64,000 nucleotides of DNA from Carex sylvatica (lineage: Eukaryota > Streptophyta > Magnoliopsida > Poales > Cyperaceae): the NCBI GenBank assembly GCA_964058845.1, contig CAXKVR010000093.1, forward strand, positions 620,001 to 684,000, read 5' to 3'. Shown here in pieces: positions 26,401-38,200 of this stretch. The notes below the pieces were generated by a model. It searched no databases, was not told the DNA's origin, and was given only the letters and a program-made list of their open reading frames with translations. How positions within the stretch are numbered: the stretch's first letter is position 1; the number at the start of each line of letters is the position of its first letter. Made by a program: the position numbers and the translations under genes.

Positions 26401-27640
26401 AACATATATACTGTGAGAAGAAACCTGCACAGGTTCAGTTCATGCAAGCTGTGAGCATTAGGGTTTGGCGTATCAAACGAACAAAAAGAGGTTTTAGGTG
26501 CACAACTAGTACTCTGGATATTACTGCCTAAACCAGGCCTGTTGTATTTTCCATATTGTTATTGGTTATTTAACTGGCGCATGGTAGCTTAATTTTTATT
26601 TTATTTTTCTGCAAATGTATTCGTATATATTTTGTCTTCTTATATATATATATATATATTGATTAATATGCATTCGTATGCATATGGGCTGAAATAAATA
26701 CAGTCAAAATTTGAAATTTTAAAATGCAAAAAGTCAATCTGAACCGTTCATTTTGTTCTATTTGAGATAGGTCTCTTATATTTCTTGGATTAATGATACA
26801 GCCTCTATTGCTTTTGTTAAATTACTGGTTTTAATTCTTTCGATCATTCCTAATCTTGTATCTTAGTTTCAAACATCTCTTAATTATTATTTTTCAATCT
26901 GTCATGCTAATTAATTAGAATTGTATCTTTAAGATTTTATGATTTTTTTTCAATCTATCATGATGAAACCTCACCCCTGACGGCTGGCTATCATCTCATG
27001 GCACATATTCTCAAATGAGTATGCATGGGTGTGGGTCCCACTCCCATGTACTCTACAAATATGTGTGATTCAGATGTGGGACCTACTAACTGAAAAGAAG
27101 ATGAGTATACGTCCTAACCTGACATTGGCAGCACGTTTTGTTAGTAGTTATTTTGAATAAAGGAATATCTGATTCTGACCAACACAGAAAGGATGCAACA
27201 GCATGCACTAATTTTGAGAAGAAACCTGCACAGGTTTAGTTCATGCAAGCTGTGAGCATTAGGGTTTGATGTATCAAACAAACAAAAAGAGGTTTTAGGT
27301 GCACAGCTAATACTCTGGACATTACTGCTTAAACCAGGCCTATTGTATTTTAACTGATGCATGGCAGCTTTATTTTTCTTTCTTTATTTTTGTGCAAATG
27401 TATTCCTATTTTGTCTTCTTATATATATATATATATATATATTTTTATTTGAGATAGGTATCTTGTATCTTAGTTTCAATTCAAACATCTCTTAATTATT
27501 TTTCAATCTGTCATGCTAATTAATTAGAATTGTATCCTTAAGAGTTTATGAATTTTTTCAATCTGTCATGATGAAACCTCACCCCTGGCGGCTGAATGGC
27601 ACATATTCTCAAACGACTAAGTCTCAAGTGGGGAGACAAT
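26401..27640 (+). repeat. Scrambled partial copies of the array unit
   Basis: Pieces of the 1,680-bp unit recur out of order: the ACCTGCACAGGTTCAGTTCA segment at ~26,422 and again at ~27,226, the TTTCAAACATCTCTTAATTA segment at ~26,870 and ~27,480, the GAGTATGCATGGGTGTGGGT segment at ~27,017, and CTGACCAACACAGAAAGGAT at ~27,175. They are more diverged than array copies 2-4, so this looks like an older relic of the same repeat. Confidence 0.85.
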
Positions 27641-28270
27641 TGACAAGGTCAAATTCTGCTAACCTTTTTTTCATTTCAGAGAAAACATTGGAAGCTGCCA
27701 GCTGATTTCTCTTGTCATTGGGCCAAGCCCATCTATATATATATGCATATATACACACACATACATACATACACGGATTTATTATGTACTTCTAGTATGC
27801 TTGGATATGAAGACAATCAGTTTGCAGTTAGTATCAATCTATTTTTTGCAGGTTTCTAAATAGCTAGTTATAGTTATGCATTAGCTGCAGTACTATAGTT
27901 TTTTCGGATCTCAAAAACTATAATGCTGTTAATCATTTTTCTTTTATAATGATTTTAAATATTTAGTTATGGTTGCACTATAGCTACGCTATAGTTTTTT
28001 TGGACCTTAAAAACTATTGCGCGCTATAATCGTTATTTAGAAGCTTAATTTTTTTAATAATATATACTTTTTAGAAGGGAAAAACCTGAAATTTTATTTT
28101 CTCTCTTAAGATAAACCCGATTCTTTTGTTATTTGTGGAGTTTTCAAATATAAATTTTTTTCCTCTCTAATATGAGTAATTCCATATATTCTGTAGGTTT
28201 CAAAAAATAGGAAGCTGACGATATTAATATGTTGTACTCCTTGACAGCGCGTCCTTTCTTCTCATGACAC
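27641..28270. other. Intergenic stretch with short internal duplication
   Basis: Two similar ~70-bp segments around 27,855 and 27,965 share CTATAGTTTTTT(C/T)GGA and AAAAACTAT. No gene recognised. Confidence 0.4.
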
Positions 28271-28848
28271 CTCTTTGATTTTTAATGACAAATTTACAAT
28301 TTACTTAATGCATCAATATGTTTTGTTTCCTAATTCACCAAAATTTATTCTTTTGCATATTTGATTGTCTCTGTTTTTAAATTTAACGTAACAATAGTGA
28401 ATTTTTTTTATCATTGTGAGCAAAATAATAGAATTAGAAAAATCCAAATTAATAATGCAAAAATAAAGAATTCCTTAGAATAACAAGCTTATAAATTAAC
28501 CAAACGAAGGTACAAAAAATTGACTATTTTTTATGCTGTTATTAAATGTAGACAACTCTTTGATTTTTAATGATAAATTTACAGTTTACTTAATGCATCA
28601 ATATGTTTTGTTTCCTAATTCAGCTAAATTTATTCTTTTGCATATTTGATTGTCTCTGTTTTTAAATTTAACGTAACAATAGTGAAAAATTTTGATCATT
28701 GTGAGCAAAATAATATAATTAGAAAAATACAAATTAATAATGCAAAAATATAGAATTCTTAAGAATAACAAGCTCATAATTAAATTAACCAAAAAAGGTA
28801 GAAAAAAATTTACTATTTTTTATGCCGTTATTAAATTTAGACAACAAA
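28271..28848 (+). repeat. Two-copy tandem duplication, period 285 bp
   Basis: CTCTTTGATTTTTAATGA starts at 28,271 and 28,556; the two ~285-bp copies share TTAATGCATCAATATGTTTT, TTTGATTGTCTCTGTTTTTA and CATTGTGAGCAAAATAATA with few changes. Non-coding. Confidence 0.9.
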
Positions 28849-29239
28849 ATTAAATATAATACAAACACTTAAAAAGGGCCCATTAATAGAGTTCGAAATT
28901 TAGAAAAATACAAAAAGAATGCTTTGCCTTTTTGGAGTCTGAATCCAGAATCTTCCATTTATATCCTCTATTTCTCTCTTTTATTTTTTACAAATAATTG
29001 CCAGTGACTGCTATTTTGTCTATCTTTCTCCTTTCCCATCTCATTCCGAAGGTATCAATATAATAACTCATTGATATATTGATAATTTCGTACTAGTCCT
29101 TACTGATTATCTCTCTATTTCTGTTTTTTATTAAGGATTAATTTTTCATTCATCCTCCAAGAATTCTGTAATACTCTATTAATTCTGAATACATTAATTT
29201 TTTTTTTATATATCTCTCTACTCCTATAGATTTTTGTTG

Positions 29240-29478
29240 TTTATCCATCATATAATATTCTTGAGTAAAGTCTACTAAAAGTTTCAATTTGTTTATCCAT
29301 CATATAATATTCTTTTGTTGTTTATCCATCATATAATATTCTTTTGTTGTTTATCCATCATATAATATTCTTGAGTAAAGTCTACTAAAAGTTTCAATTT
29401 GTTTATCCATCATATAATATTCTTTTGTTGTTTATCCATCATATAATATTCTTGAGTAAAGTCTACTAAAAGTTTCAA
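29240..29478 (+). repeat. Higher-order tandem repeat in the MATH-BTB 5' region
   Basis: The block TTTATCCATCATATAATATT begins at 29,240, 29,292, 29,321, 29,350, 29,402 and 29,431. After the first, fourth and sixth copies a second block, GAGTAAAGTCTACTAAAAG, is inserted. The first three copies recur as a unit 110 bp downstream. It ends about 50 bp before the MATH-BTB start codon, so it lies in the promoter, leader or a leader intron. Confidence 0.95.
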
Positions 29479-29508
29479 TTTTTCTTATGCTCCTTATATC
29501 TCACTAAT

Positions 29509-29523
29509 CCTTTTTGTATTCAG
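29509..29523 (+). other. Probable splice acceptor just before the MATH-BTB start
   Basis: A pyrimidine-rich run ending TTTTTGTATTCAG precedes GTCATGG. The acceptor CAG lies 3 bp before ATG 29,527, suggesting a spliced leader or an upstream exon; no upstream exon was identified. Confidence 0.45.
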
Positions 29524-29526
29524 GTC

Positions 29527-30576
29527 ATGGAATCTTTAAGCATGATGGCCGCTGCAGGATGCTATCATTTTAAAATCAATTACTCAGAAACTAAAGACAT
29601 GAGCATCGGTAAGAAGATCACCTCACCACAATTCCGATTTGGTCAACATGATTGGGTCATTTATTACTACCCTCAAGGCATTAATAAGAAGGATTATGGC
29701 AAATATGTGTCTGTCTTTCTAGTGCTTCAAAGAGAATCTGTAGATGTCACAGCAGAATTTGGTTTTCAAATGCTGGATAAGTATGCAAATATTGTTTCAG
29801 CAACCACTTTGAGATTGTTACATCACACATTTACATCCAAGGGAATCGGCTGGGGTTTAACTGACTGTTTTGACAGGACACAATTAGAACAAAAATATAT
29901 CAAAGATGATTGTTTTGTGCTCTGTGTTTCTATCAGCATAGGTCATGATAGTAATATAATTAGTTCCTTGGGTTTTCCGTATTATCACCTTCAAAAGTTC
30001 AGAAAGGAGAATGAACATACCGATGTCACTTTTGATGTTGACGGCAAGAATTTCGTTGCCCATAGACTAATACTGGCTGCTCATTCACCAGTATTTAAAG
30101 CGGAACTCTTTGGCTCGATGGCAGAATGTAACATAAACTGCAGCATAAAGATAAATGAGATGATACCTTCAGTTTTTGAGGCAATGCTTGATTTTATGTA
30201 CAACAGTTGTATCTGCATTAACGATTATAAGGTGTCAATATCGTCTACTGCATTCCTTCAACATTTGGTAGTGGCAGCAAACCGTTATGCAGTGACGAGG
30301 CTAAAAGTTGCATGTGCATATAAATTAATTAAGAAGATCTCTTTGAACACTGTTCTTTCTACTCTGGAATTAGCTGAGATACACAATTGTGAAGAGCTGA
30401 AGGAACAATGTCTCCGATTAGTTGTTGATAAAGGTAATTTGGTATCCTTACTGCTTACTGAAGGATATATTAAACTAATACAAAAATGCCCCTCTCTTTT
30501 GGCTGAGCTTAACGATCGGGCAAAAAAATTAGATTTAGTGCAAATTTCAAAACAGGGAGAAAACCTTCATATTTAA
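29527..30576 (+). CDS. MATH-BTB domain protein (BPM/SPOP-like CUL3 substrate adaptor)
   Basis: Single open frame of 349 residues. Residues ~12-138 form a MATH domain (YHFKINYSETKDMSIGK, WVIYYYPQGINKKDYGKYVS, IGWG, YIKDDCFVLCVSISI), which in this family binds substrates. Residues ~164-265 form a BTB/POZ domain with the hallmark HTDVTFDVDGKNFVAHRLIL and SPVFKAELFGSM; ~266-335 is a helical BACK-like tail. Family members homodimerise and bring substrates to CUL3-RING ubiquitin ligases. Length is close to the family's usual 350-400. The acidic/aromatic YTD found in many relatives at the end of BTB helix 4 is here MYNSC, and the linker is rich in Cys. No stop or frameshift is seen. A likely acceptor lies 3 bp upstream, so a further 5' exon is possible; I take ATG 29,527 because the MATH domain starts within a dozen residues. 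A single-exon MATH-BTB gene is typical of the expanded monocot clade; its substrate is unknown. Confidence 0.93.
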   Translation: MESLSMMAAAGCYHFKINYSETKDMSIGKKITSPQFRFGQHDWVIYYYPQGINKKDYGKYVSVFLVLQRESVDVTAEFGFQMLDKYANIVSATTLRLLHHTFTSKGIGWGLTDCFDRTQLEQKYIKDDCFVLCVSISIGHDSNIISSLGFPYYHLQKFRKENEHTDVTFDVDGKNFVAHRLILAAHSPVFKAELFGSMAECNINCSIKINEMIPSVFEAMLDFMYNSCICINDYKVSISSTAFLQHLVVAANRYAVTRLKVACAYKLIKKISLNTVLSTLELAEIHNCEELKEQCLRLVVDKGNLVSLLLTEGYIKLIQKCPSLLAELNDRAKKLDLVQISKQGENLHI

Positions 30577-31428
30577 AGGATTTTAGTATGAACTATTGTC
30601 GAATAATTATCATAATTATAGATGTATGAGCATGTATGGTATTAAATTTCAAAAAAAAAAATTTTGAGTAAAGGTTGGAGGTCACTCAAGCCCATTCCGG
30701 GTTTGGTACCTGTGTTTCTTCTTTTTCATTGATGTCTTCCTTCCGCATGAATGTTTGCATTCTTATCCAATTTACAAAAATGGTTTAATTAGTCATTTAG
30801 TTAGTTGTTACTGTAATGATTTTTCATGATTTGTTTAAGTTTGTCTTCATTCTTGAAAAAAAAAATACAAGAATGGAACAGTATCCGCGAGAGATACTGT
30901 CGGTATACCGTCGCGGATACTACCGTTGCTAATTGAAAAAACATCTTTATGTCGGTATACCTCACGGATAGTCACTTTTTACCCTCGCGGATACTGTCCC
31001 TATTTTGAAAAAGCATATCTATATCAGGTGGTCGTAAAAGCATATCTGTATCAGTATTTATTTTTTAGATACGGATACGGACCGGATAATGAACTGATAC
31101 GGATAGGATTCAGATCATATATTTCACGCATAAGAATACGACTATAGTTACTATTCGGAGATATGCTTGATCTAAATTCCTAATTTTATTTTTTTTGCAA
31201 AGAACAATCTATATATTTGAAGCAGAATTTTAGTATTATTTTTTTCCATATTTCTCTCTTCTACTTGTTCTCCTTGTACATCTTTCTGTTTTCTTTAAAT
31301 AACCTCTGACTTCTTACAAAGGTAAACAGTCTGATCTATCAGCATTCTCAAAAAAGAACTACTTACAAAGGTACAGAGGGCAATAATTTAATATTAAAAT
31401 GGCTACTCTGATAGATGTTATAATGTAT
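30577..31428. other. 3' flank of MATH-BTB with a transposon remnant
   Basis: 30,880-31,150 contains repeated GATACTGTC, TACCGTCGCGGATAC and CTCGCGGATACTGTC motifs, resembling the subterminal regions of CACTA-like elements and recalling the small insertion at 56.05 kb (GCGACGGAATACCGT). No transposase frame. The rest is AT-rich. Confidence 0.4.
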
Positions 31429-31438
31429 TTGGAATGAA

Positions 31439-31865
31439 GAGTAAAGCTAGGGTGTGACGTGCTCACCAAAAAAGTTTGGTGAACATAACTCCAAAAGTAT
31501 ATCAGATAGACGTCGCATGCCGAATCTAAACCGTTAAAATCCATGTATTTCATGAGTGATGCATATACATGCAAAATTTCAAAAGTTTCGAGTTTATTTG
31601 TTACACGGTCAAGTGGTCAAAGGAATAATAAAAATTGAATATATAAAATAACTTATAAAATAACTTATAAAATGTTTATTTCTTTGACCACTTGACCGTG
31701 TAGCAAATAAACTCGAAACTTTCGAAATTTTGCATGTATATGCATCACTTATGAAGTACATGAATTTCAACGGTTTGAATTCGACGTATGGAATCGATCC
31801 AATGAACTTTTGGAGTTATGCTCACCAAATATTCTTGGTGAGCACATCACACTCTAGCTTTACTC
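31439..31865. mobile_element. Fold-back Mutator-like MITE with 9-10-bp target-site duplication
   Basis: Two long inverted arms (about 31,439-31,620 and 31,675-31,865) match as GAGTAAAGCTAG..GTGCTCACC at the left and its complement at the right, with internal blocks such as GACCACTTGACCGTGTA and TTTGCATGTATATGCATCA mirrored. The direct repeat TTGGAATGAA lies on both sides (31,429-31,438 and 31,866-31,875). A 9-10-bp duplication and long terminal inverted repeats are typical of Mutator-like elements. No coding capacity. Confidence 0.85.
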
Positions 31866-32110
31866 TTGGAATGAATTAGTAGTTAACACTTAACAGAGAG
31901 GGTTTCAACAGGTCAAGGCCTTCCCTGGACCTCCAGCCTACATGTATATTCAACAAAATGTCTCTCAAAATTATATATTAATTAAAGACGACAAGCTATA
32001 TCCTCAGTTCTTTTATTTATTTATTTTACTTTTAAATATAAATATTGGTTATTTCATCAAATAGTATTTTATAAAAGATTACAACAATATTCTTTGTTTG
32101 TTACTTGCTG

Positions 32111-32512
32111 ACATAATACTCCTGTTTCTTGAGAAAGAAAGTAAGGAATAATAAGAATTTTTTTTTTTTTGTAAAAGAAAAGAGATTATAAGAAAGCATA
32201 ATAGTATAATACCATATACAAATTACGTTTAATAAATTTTTAATACTTGAATGATAAAAAAAGTTATAGTTATAACCATAGCATAACAAGTTTAACAAGC
32301 CAGTAAAGTTTAACAAGTTAAAGATCTTAATTTTTAGCTAATGATGTTATTAATTAATTGATATTGACAAGAGAGAAGGAGTGTACTGTCTGATGTCTCA
32401 ATTGAATTGATAGACACATATATATATATGTTTTGCTCAGTTACTTTTTGCTTTTAATTAAGTGTCATTTGTTTTTCGCAGAATTGATATAGGTCTTCTT
32501 TTCGTTTGAAAA
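32111..32512 (+). repeat. Right copy of the ~400-bp duplication flanking MATH-BTB
   Basis: Pairs with 25,859-26,236 in direct orientation. The two copies lie about 6.25 kb apart and enclose the MATH-BTB gene. Confidence 0.9.
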
Positions 32513-32794
32513 GCTAGGGAGAAAATGTAAGGATATCATAGCATAAATTTAATAACATGAATCTTAAATTTCAGCCATATTTTTTCTGAGTTGAATATAT
32601 ATATATCGAGACTTGAAGTTCAATCTGCATCTTTTGTTGGTTTCGTCAATTTCTTCATTTTAATTAATGTTTGTATGAAGTTGCTTTTACGTGGCTTAAT
32701 TTGTTTGCATGGAACAGTTATTTATCCCGTTCAAAAACAATAATTTTATATCTATTTTAAAAAATAATTAAAAAAATACAAAAATTATAAAATT

Positions 32795-33130
32795 TATTTC
32801 CCAAATATATTTTAGTATTACTATCATGTTGAACAGTTTGGACCGATAATATAGACTTTGAATACAAAAATATAAAATATGAGATATGATGAGGTATGAA
32901 AGGCTTGAGGTATTAGAACCCTCCTCATTTATATATATATATATATAGAGGTTGGCTACTATGCTTATATAAGCATATCCCTACATATGCTTATAACTCA
33001 TTTTTGTGTTTTCAATGTCCAAATGGTCGATCTGAACCGTTCATCTTGTTCTCCATATTAATATGTTCTTGGAGACCAAATTTTACATTTTTCTGAATTG
33101 TTTTACTATTTATTAAGCCACTTTGATAAT
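32795..33130 (+). repeat. Fold-back core fragments, including a solitary arm from 32,948
   Basis: 32,948 begins GAGGTTGGCTACTATGCTTA and continues through ATGGTCGATCTGAACCGTTC, ATTAATATGTTCTTGGAGAC and TTTATTAAGCCACTTTGATA without an opposing arm. 32,795-32,940 holds a more diverged reversed core ending CCTCCTCAT, like the right end of the 42.6-kb element. Confidence 0.75.
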
Positions 33131-33795
33131 AATGTTTCGGTTATAAAACTCATTTCTTTTCTTAATGAGAAATTCTTAATTATTAAATTGTATTCTTTAT
33201 GTAATGGAGTAAAGTTATATTTCTGTGATTTTAAATACTAATTTAAATTATTCTCTTAATTAGTAATTATATAATAGATACTAATTCTTTTCAGATCCAT
33301 GATATCAAAAAAATAAATAAATATAAAACATGTGAATCAAAACGATCTGTGATATAAAGTTTCAAATTTGCTTTGATTGCTTTGATTGCTTTCTTTATTC
33401 AAGGGCTTACACTAGTCACGGTTTCGAAAGTTAGAACTATTAATGTGTGATTATAATGATAAATAGAACTTTTGAAAATAAGAATGCGTGAACTTTATTA
33501 ATTAGAGGTATATTTATTTAGGTTAGACTTACGAGGGACTAAGAGACGTAGTCAACGGTCAAGAATTTGTAATTACTATGAAAACAGGTGTGGGTTTTTT
33601 GAAACTTTTATAAAATTTCGAATTGCTTGGATCAAGGTTGGTATCATGTTATTTATGTTAGTAGTTGACTTGTATGTGGATGTTGAAACCGAACCGTCCT
33701 TTAAAATTATTTACTATTGCACTATAAGGTTTTGATGCATAAAAGAATTGACAGGTTACATAAATCGAAAAATAATTTGAAATGTTTTGAATTCG

Positions 33796-34076
33796 AGTCG
33801 TCCTTGTGTAGCGACTCATCGGACTGTCCTTGTGACAGATCCAGAGTGTGAATAGTTTGGGTCGTCCTTGTGTAGCGACTCGCTGGACATGTCCTTGTGA
33901 CAGATCCAGAGTGTGGAATTTTGAAAACTAATTGAAAATTGTTTTGAATTCAGGTCGTCCGTGTGTTGCGACTCGCCAGACTATTCTTGTGTGACAAATC
34001 CAGAGTGAATAATTCAGGTTGTCCTTGTGTGGCGACTTGCCAGACTGTCCTAGTGGCAGATCCAAAGTGTGAAATT
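33796..34076 (+). repeat. Four imperfect ~60-bp repeats (CGTCCTTGTGTAGCGACTC)
   Basis: Each copy has GTCCTTGTGT(A/G)GCGACT(C/T), then a GAC..GTCCTTGTG motif and a CAGATCCAGAGTGTGAA tail; copies start near 33,800, 33,861, 33,955 and 34,018. The 33.5-34.1 kb context resembles an LTR fragment of a Ty3-type element, but no ends are defined. Confidence 0.8.
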
Positions 34077-34782
34077 TCTAAAGAGTGGAATCAAATTTTA
34101 AATATGATTTATTGATAAATTCTCATATGTTGCAAATCAAAAGTTATGCATGTTTTTCATTAAAAGCAAAGGCTTTGTAACACTTCAGACTGAAACTAAA
34201 TTTTGCACTGAGAGAATGTTCGATCTCTCATCCATTCTACTTTTGTGTGAATCTCAGATGATGAAAAAGAGAAGCTCGAGCAAGATCACTAAATATAAGG
34301 CGACAAAATATATAGGAAGACAACGACAGAAAAAAAAAAAAATAAAGTTGTCACATATATATGTGTACTGTAGCCGTTGATCAATAACCAATAACAATAT
34401 GGAAAGTACAAATAGGCCTGGTACTAGGTGTGCACCTAAAACCATCTTTTGTTTGCATGAAATAAACCTAGTGCTAGTTTCTGTTTCTATGTGCTAGACC
34501 CGTAAAATCATGCAAGGAGCCATAGAAATGGAGACAATACGTACAATGTTGTTTTCAAATCTTTAAACGTGACATCTTGGCTAGATATATAGATTGATGC
34601 GATGCATAAACATATAACCAAAACATAGTCAAAATTATTAATGAGTTCCGAAAAAATATTCTCAATCATGAGCAGATGAATGAGAGAGTGTGATTATGGC
34701 GGTAAGCTGGTAACACTTGTTAAAGAGTTCACTCTATATTAAGATTTTTTTTCTATCCTGTTAGTAGTTTATATTATGTTTT

Positions 34783-35206
34783 GAGGTTGGCTACTATGTT
34801 TATATAAGCATATCTCCACATATGCTTATAACTCATTTTTGTGTTTCCAATGTCCAAATGATTGATCTGAACCGTTAGATGTGATCTCTATATTGAAATG
34901 TGCTTGGAGACTAATTTTACATTTTTCTGAATTTTTTTACTATTTATTAAGTCACTTTGAAAATCGCTGATCCAACGGTGACTTAACAAAACAGTAAAAT
35001 TAGAAGCCACCGTTGGATCAGCGATTTTCAAAGTGGCTTAATAAATAGTAAAAAAATTCAGAAAAATGTAAAATTTAGTCTCCAAACACATTTCAATATA
35101 GAGATCACATCTAACAGTTCAGATCGACCATTTGGACATTAAAAACACAAAAATGAGTTATAAGCATATGTGGGGATATGCTTATATAAGCATAGTAGCC
35201 AACTTC
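34783..35206. mobile_element. Complete fold-back MITE, GAGGTTGGCTACTATG family
   Basis: Left end GAGGTTGGCTACTATGTTTA and right end CATAGTAGCCAACTTC are mirror images; the arms of ~200 bp meet at an ACGGTGACTTAACAAAACAG centre near 34,975-35,005. Each arm contains the shared core (GTCCAAATG, GATCTGAACCGTTAGATGTG, GAATTTTTTTACTATTTATT, GATCCAACGGTG). The DNA could form a ~200-bp hairpin. No target-site duplication was certain. Confidence 0.93.
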
Positions 35207-38200
35207 TTATGTTTTTTCTTATTTTACCGAGTAGAAGTTTATAATGAGGTTAAGAGATTATATATAGTTGTGGCTTTTATGTAATTCTAGTTGGATAATG
35301 TAATTATGTTGGTTTCTCTTTTCCTTGATCATATATGGTGTTGTTTTTAGGTATCAAACCAATTAATATTTTTAACTGTAACATGTAGATATATCTTTAT
35401 ATTTAAATTTACTAGGTGTCTGTTGAAACTTTTATAGTTTTACCTTTACAATTGTCATGAAATAAATGTGGAAATAATGGGCCTAATTTGGGGGCCCAAT
35501 AACGGTGTCTGATTAACCTTTCAAGCATTTTATTTTCAAATAGTCTCTCTCATGGTTGTACATAGTCCTCCCTTAAATAGAAAAATCAAGAATTATATAC
35601 CATCTGATGTACAATTTTAAGAAACTTAAGCCACCTTAGGTAAGGATCCATATAAGATATCGGATTTTTATTAGGCCTTTACCTGTGCAATTGTCATCAT
35701 ATATTCATGATAACTTTCATGGGTTGCTTTTGAAGACCGAATTACACTTATTAAGGGATTAAATAAAGCTTTCATGGGCTAAGATTTATTTTAAGGATAA
35801 AATCCGACATTAAAATTCTGAAGAAGTAGCTGTTCCTTCCAATTTATAATTTACCTATGTACTTGTAAAGTTCATATTCTTAATACAACACTTATCAATC
35901 GATTAATTAATTACAACAATACAATAAGGCTTATGAAAACTAATTAATATTTATCAGGTGATAAACAACTTAAATAGGCCCATAAGGCTTACGAAAATTC
36001 ATATATGGTTACAGAGCAAGATAAGGGTGCAATTGCCTTTATTGTTTCGTGCTCCATCATGTTTTCAAATGAAATTTTAAAATAACAAAATTATAAAATT
36101 TATGTCAAAATAAAATCGTTAATTATAATCAATAATATTTTCTCTATATAAACATATAAAAATCCCACTTTTTAATTTTATTTTTCTTTAAATCAACAGT
36201 GTATATTTACATGTCATTGATAACAATAAAATAAAGTTGATATATTATTTTACATTGAGATAATAACATAGATAAAATCTAAATCTCCATCAATGCAATT
36301 GATTAGCAATTACAAGACAGTTGTCAAATTGAAAGTAGTCACTAATTACAAAATAAATGCATTCATGAAAGAGTAGTAATTACAAAATATTACTTTTTAA
36401 AGAATAGTAACCGTCAATTTTCTCAGATGAAAGTGTTTTTGAAAGATAAAATATTTTTTAAAAGTGATATAGAAGTTCAAGTCAATATCTCATGTGATGT
36501 GTCAAGTACAAATAGATGTTTCCAGTTGAAGGACTTTTATACTAATTTTTGCTAATGAAGGTACATAAATTAGTCAAAAAAAGTGATTACTGATTAACAC
36601 TCAAAGAATTTTATTTTGTATTTTAAAAAAAATTCTTCTGACGGTCCTTTTCATGCTTGTATATAAAGTCTTTTCTCAAAATAGAGAAATTGAGTTTGAA
36701 TAAATAACTAATTTTGGTTTCTATTTTTTAAACATGTTTGGTAGCACCTCATCATAATTATGTATATATATTAGATGCTTCCTTGTTCAAGTTTGCAACT
36801 TGTATGAAATGATTGTACAATTAATTGTTAATTAAAAATGAAGTATCACAATCAGATGACTCAAATTTGTTTATATTGAATGATCTTGACAAAAGGTCAG
36901 AAGCAGTTTCAAGAAACAAAAAATAAATAAATAAAAGAAAGTCCAGAAGCAGGTGGCTAATGTCTTGCCACGTGGCATGTCAATTTCACCTTATCTGTCC
37001 TCTTTCCGAAAGAGCTATTAACAGTTTTCTAATTTGAAACGTAAATCAATACCAAATCACCACTTGGACTTCAATGTCATTTTCACCTTGAACCATTTAA
37101 AAAAAACTTAAAAATTATAAAAAATTTAAATTTAAATAAAATTAATATTTACAATTAAAATTAAATTTGGAATCAAATTTGATTTGAGACTTGTGGGTTC
37201 ACTTTTGTCCGATATGCTTTAAGATTTGTATGTACTAGATCCTCATAAATATTAAAACAAATACATACAATTAATTATTGAAGTGATATTCACACAAATT
37301 TTAAAGTAGATTGGACGGATGTTGAATTTATCGGATCCAAATTGTTCCCGAATTAATTGAACACAAAATGATTTGGGAGATCCACAAAAATATAAAAAAA
37401 ATTTAGTTTATATAATAATATCAATGACAAAAAATATAAAGGGTCATATAAACTATATATCACAAATTGCTCAATAAAAATAACATTGATCAAACGGCAA
37501 CATATATAAGAGCATATTAGGAGGTTTAACTAATTGCTGTTTATAGTTGAAGTGGATGTCTCTATCCAAAAACCAAACATTTGATATTATATATATAGTG
37601 TGTATGTGTGTGGTCCATGTTTGCTGGCCTATATGATATATCATAAAAAGGACACCTTTTTTAAATGCCACTAAAGACTAGTTGCAACCCCATTATTATT
37701 ATTTTTTTAGGCTTTTCTTTTATTAAAAAAACATGATTGAGGCCTTATCTTTTGTGATGGGTTTGGGTATGAATACACAGGTAGATTTGGTTAGTTGATT
37801 TTTCCAAGTTTTATTGATATTTTTGTTGTCAATTAATTAATTACCTAATACCTACTCTCAGTTAATTCTAAGACTTTGCTTGAGAAGGATTGCATTCACA
37901 AAAGAAATGAATCTTAATTAATTAATAACATATTTCCTGTTTTATAATTTTGTTTTCTAAAATTTACCTTATGAACAAAAATTGGGAAAAATGTAAAAGG
38001 AAGTAACCAAAGTCAGATGAAAAGAAAAGTCTGATCAGCTACATAATAAAACAATATTTGCAATCACATCAAATTCTAAATTTTGTGTCTGTAGCAAATA
38101 AAAGCAACAAAATCCATCTGTGCATGTTTCTAAATGACATTGAAAGTATTCATAATCTTGGTACTTTTGAAGTAATAGAATATAATGGCATTAGTAAAAA

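Noticed and set aside
7472..28848. Link between the two 285-bp tandem duplications at 7.5 and 28.3 kb
   Set aside because: The period is the same but the sequences share no blocks; treated as coincidence.
29240..29478. CRISPR-like array (regular short repeats)
   Set aside because: Repeats are contiguous or separated by a second repeat, not by unique spacers, and the DNA is plant nuclear.
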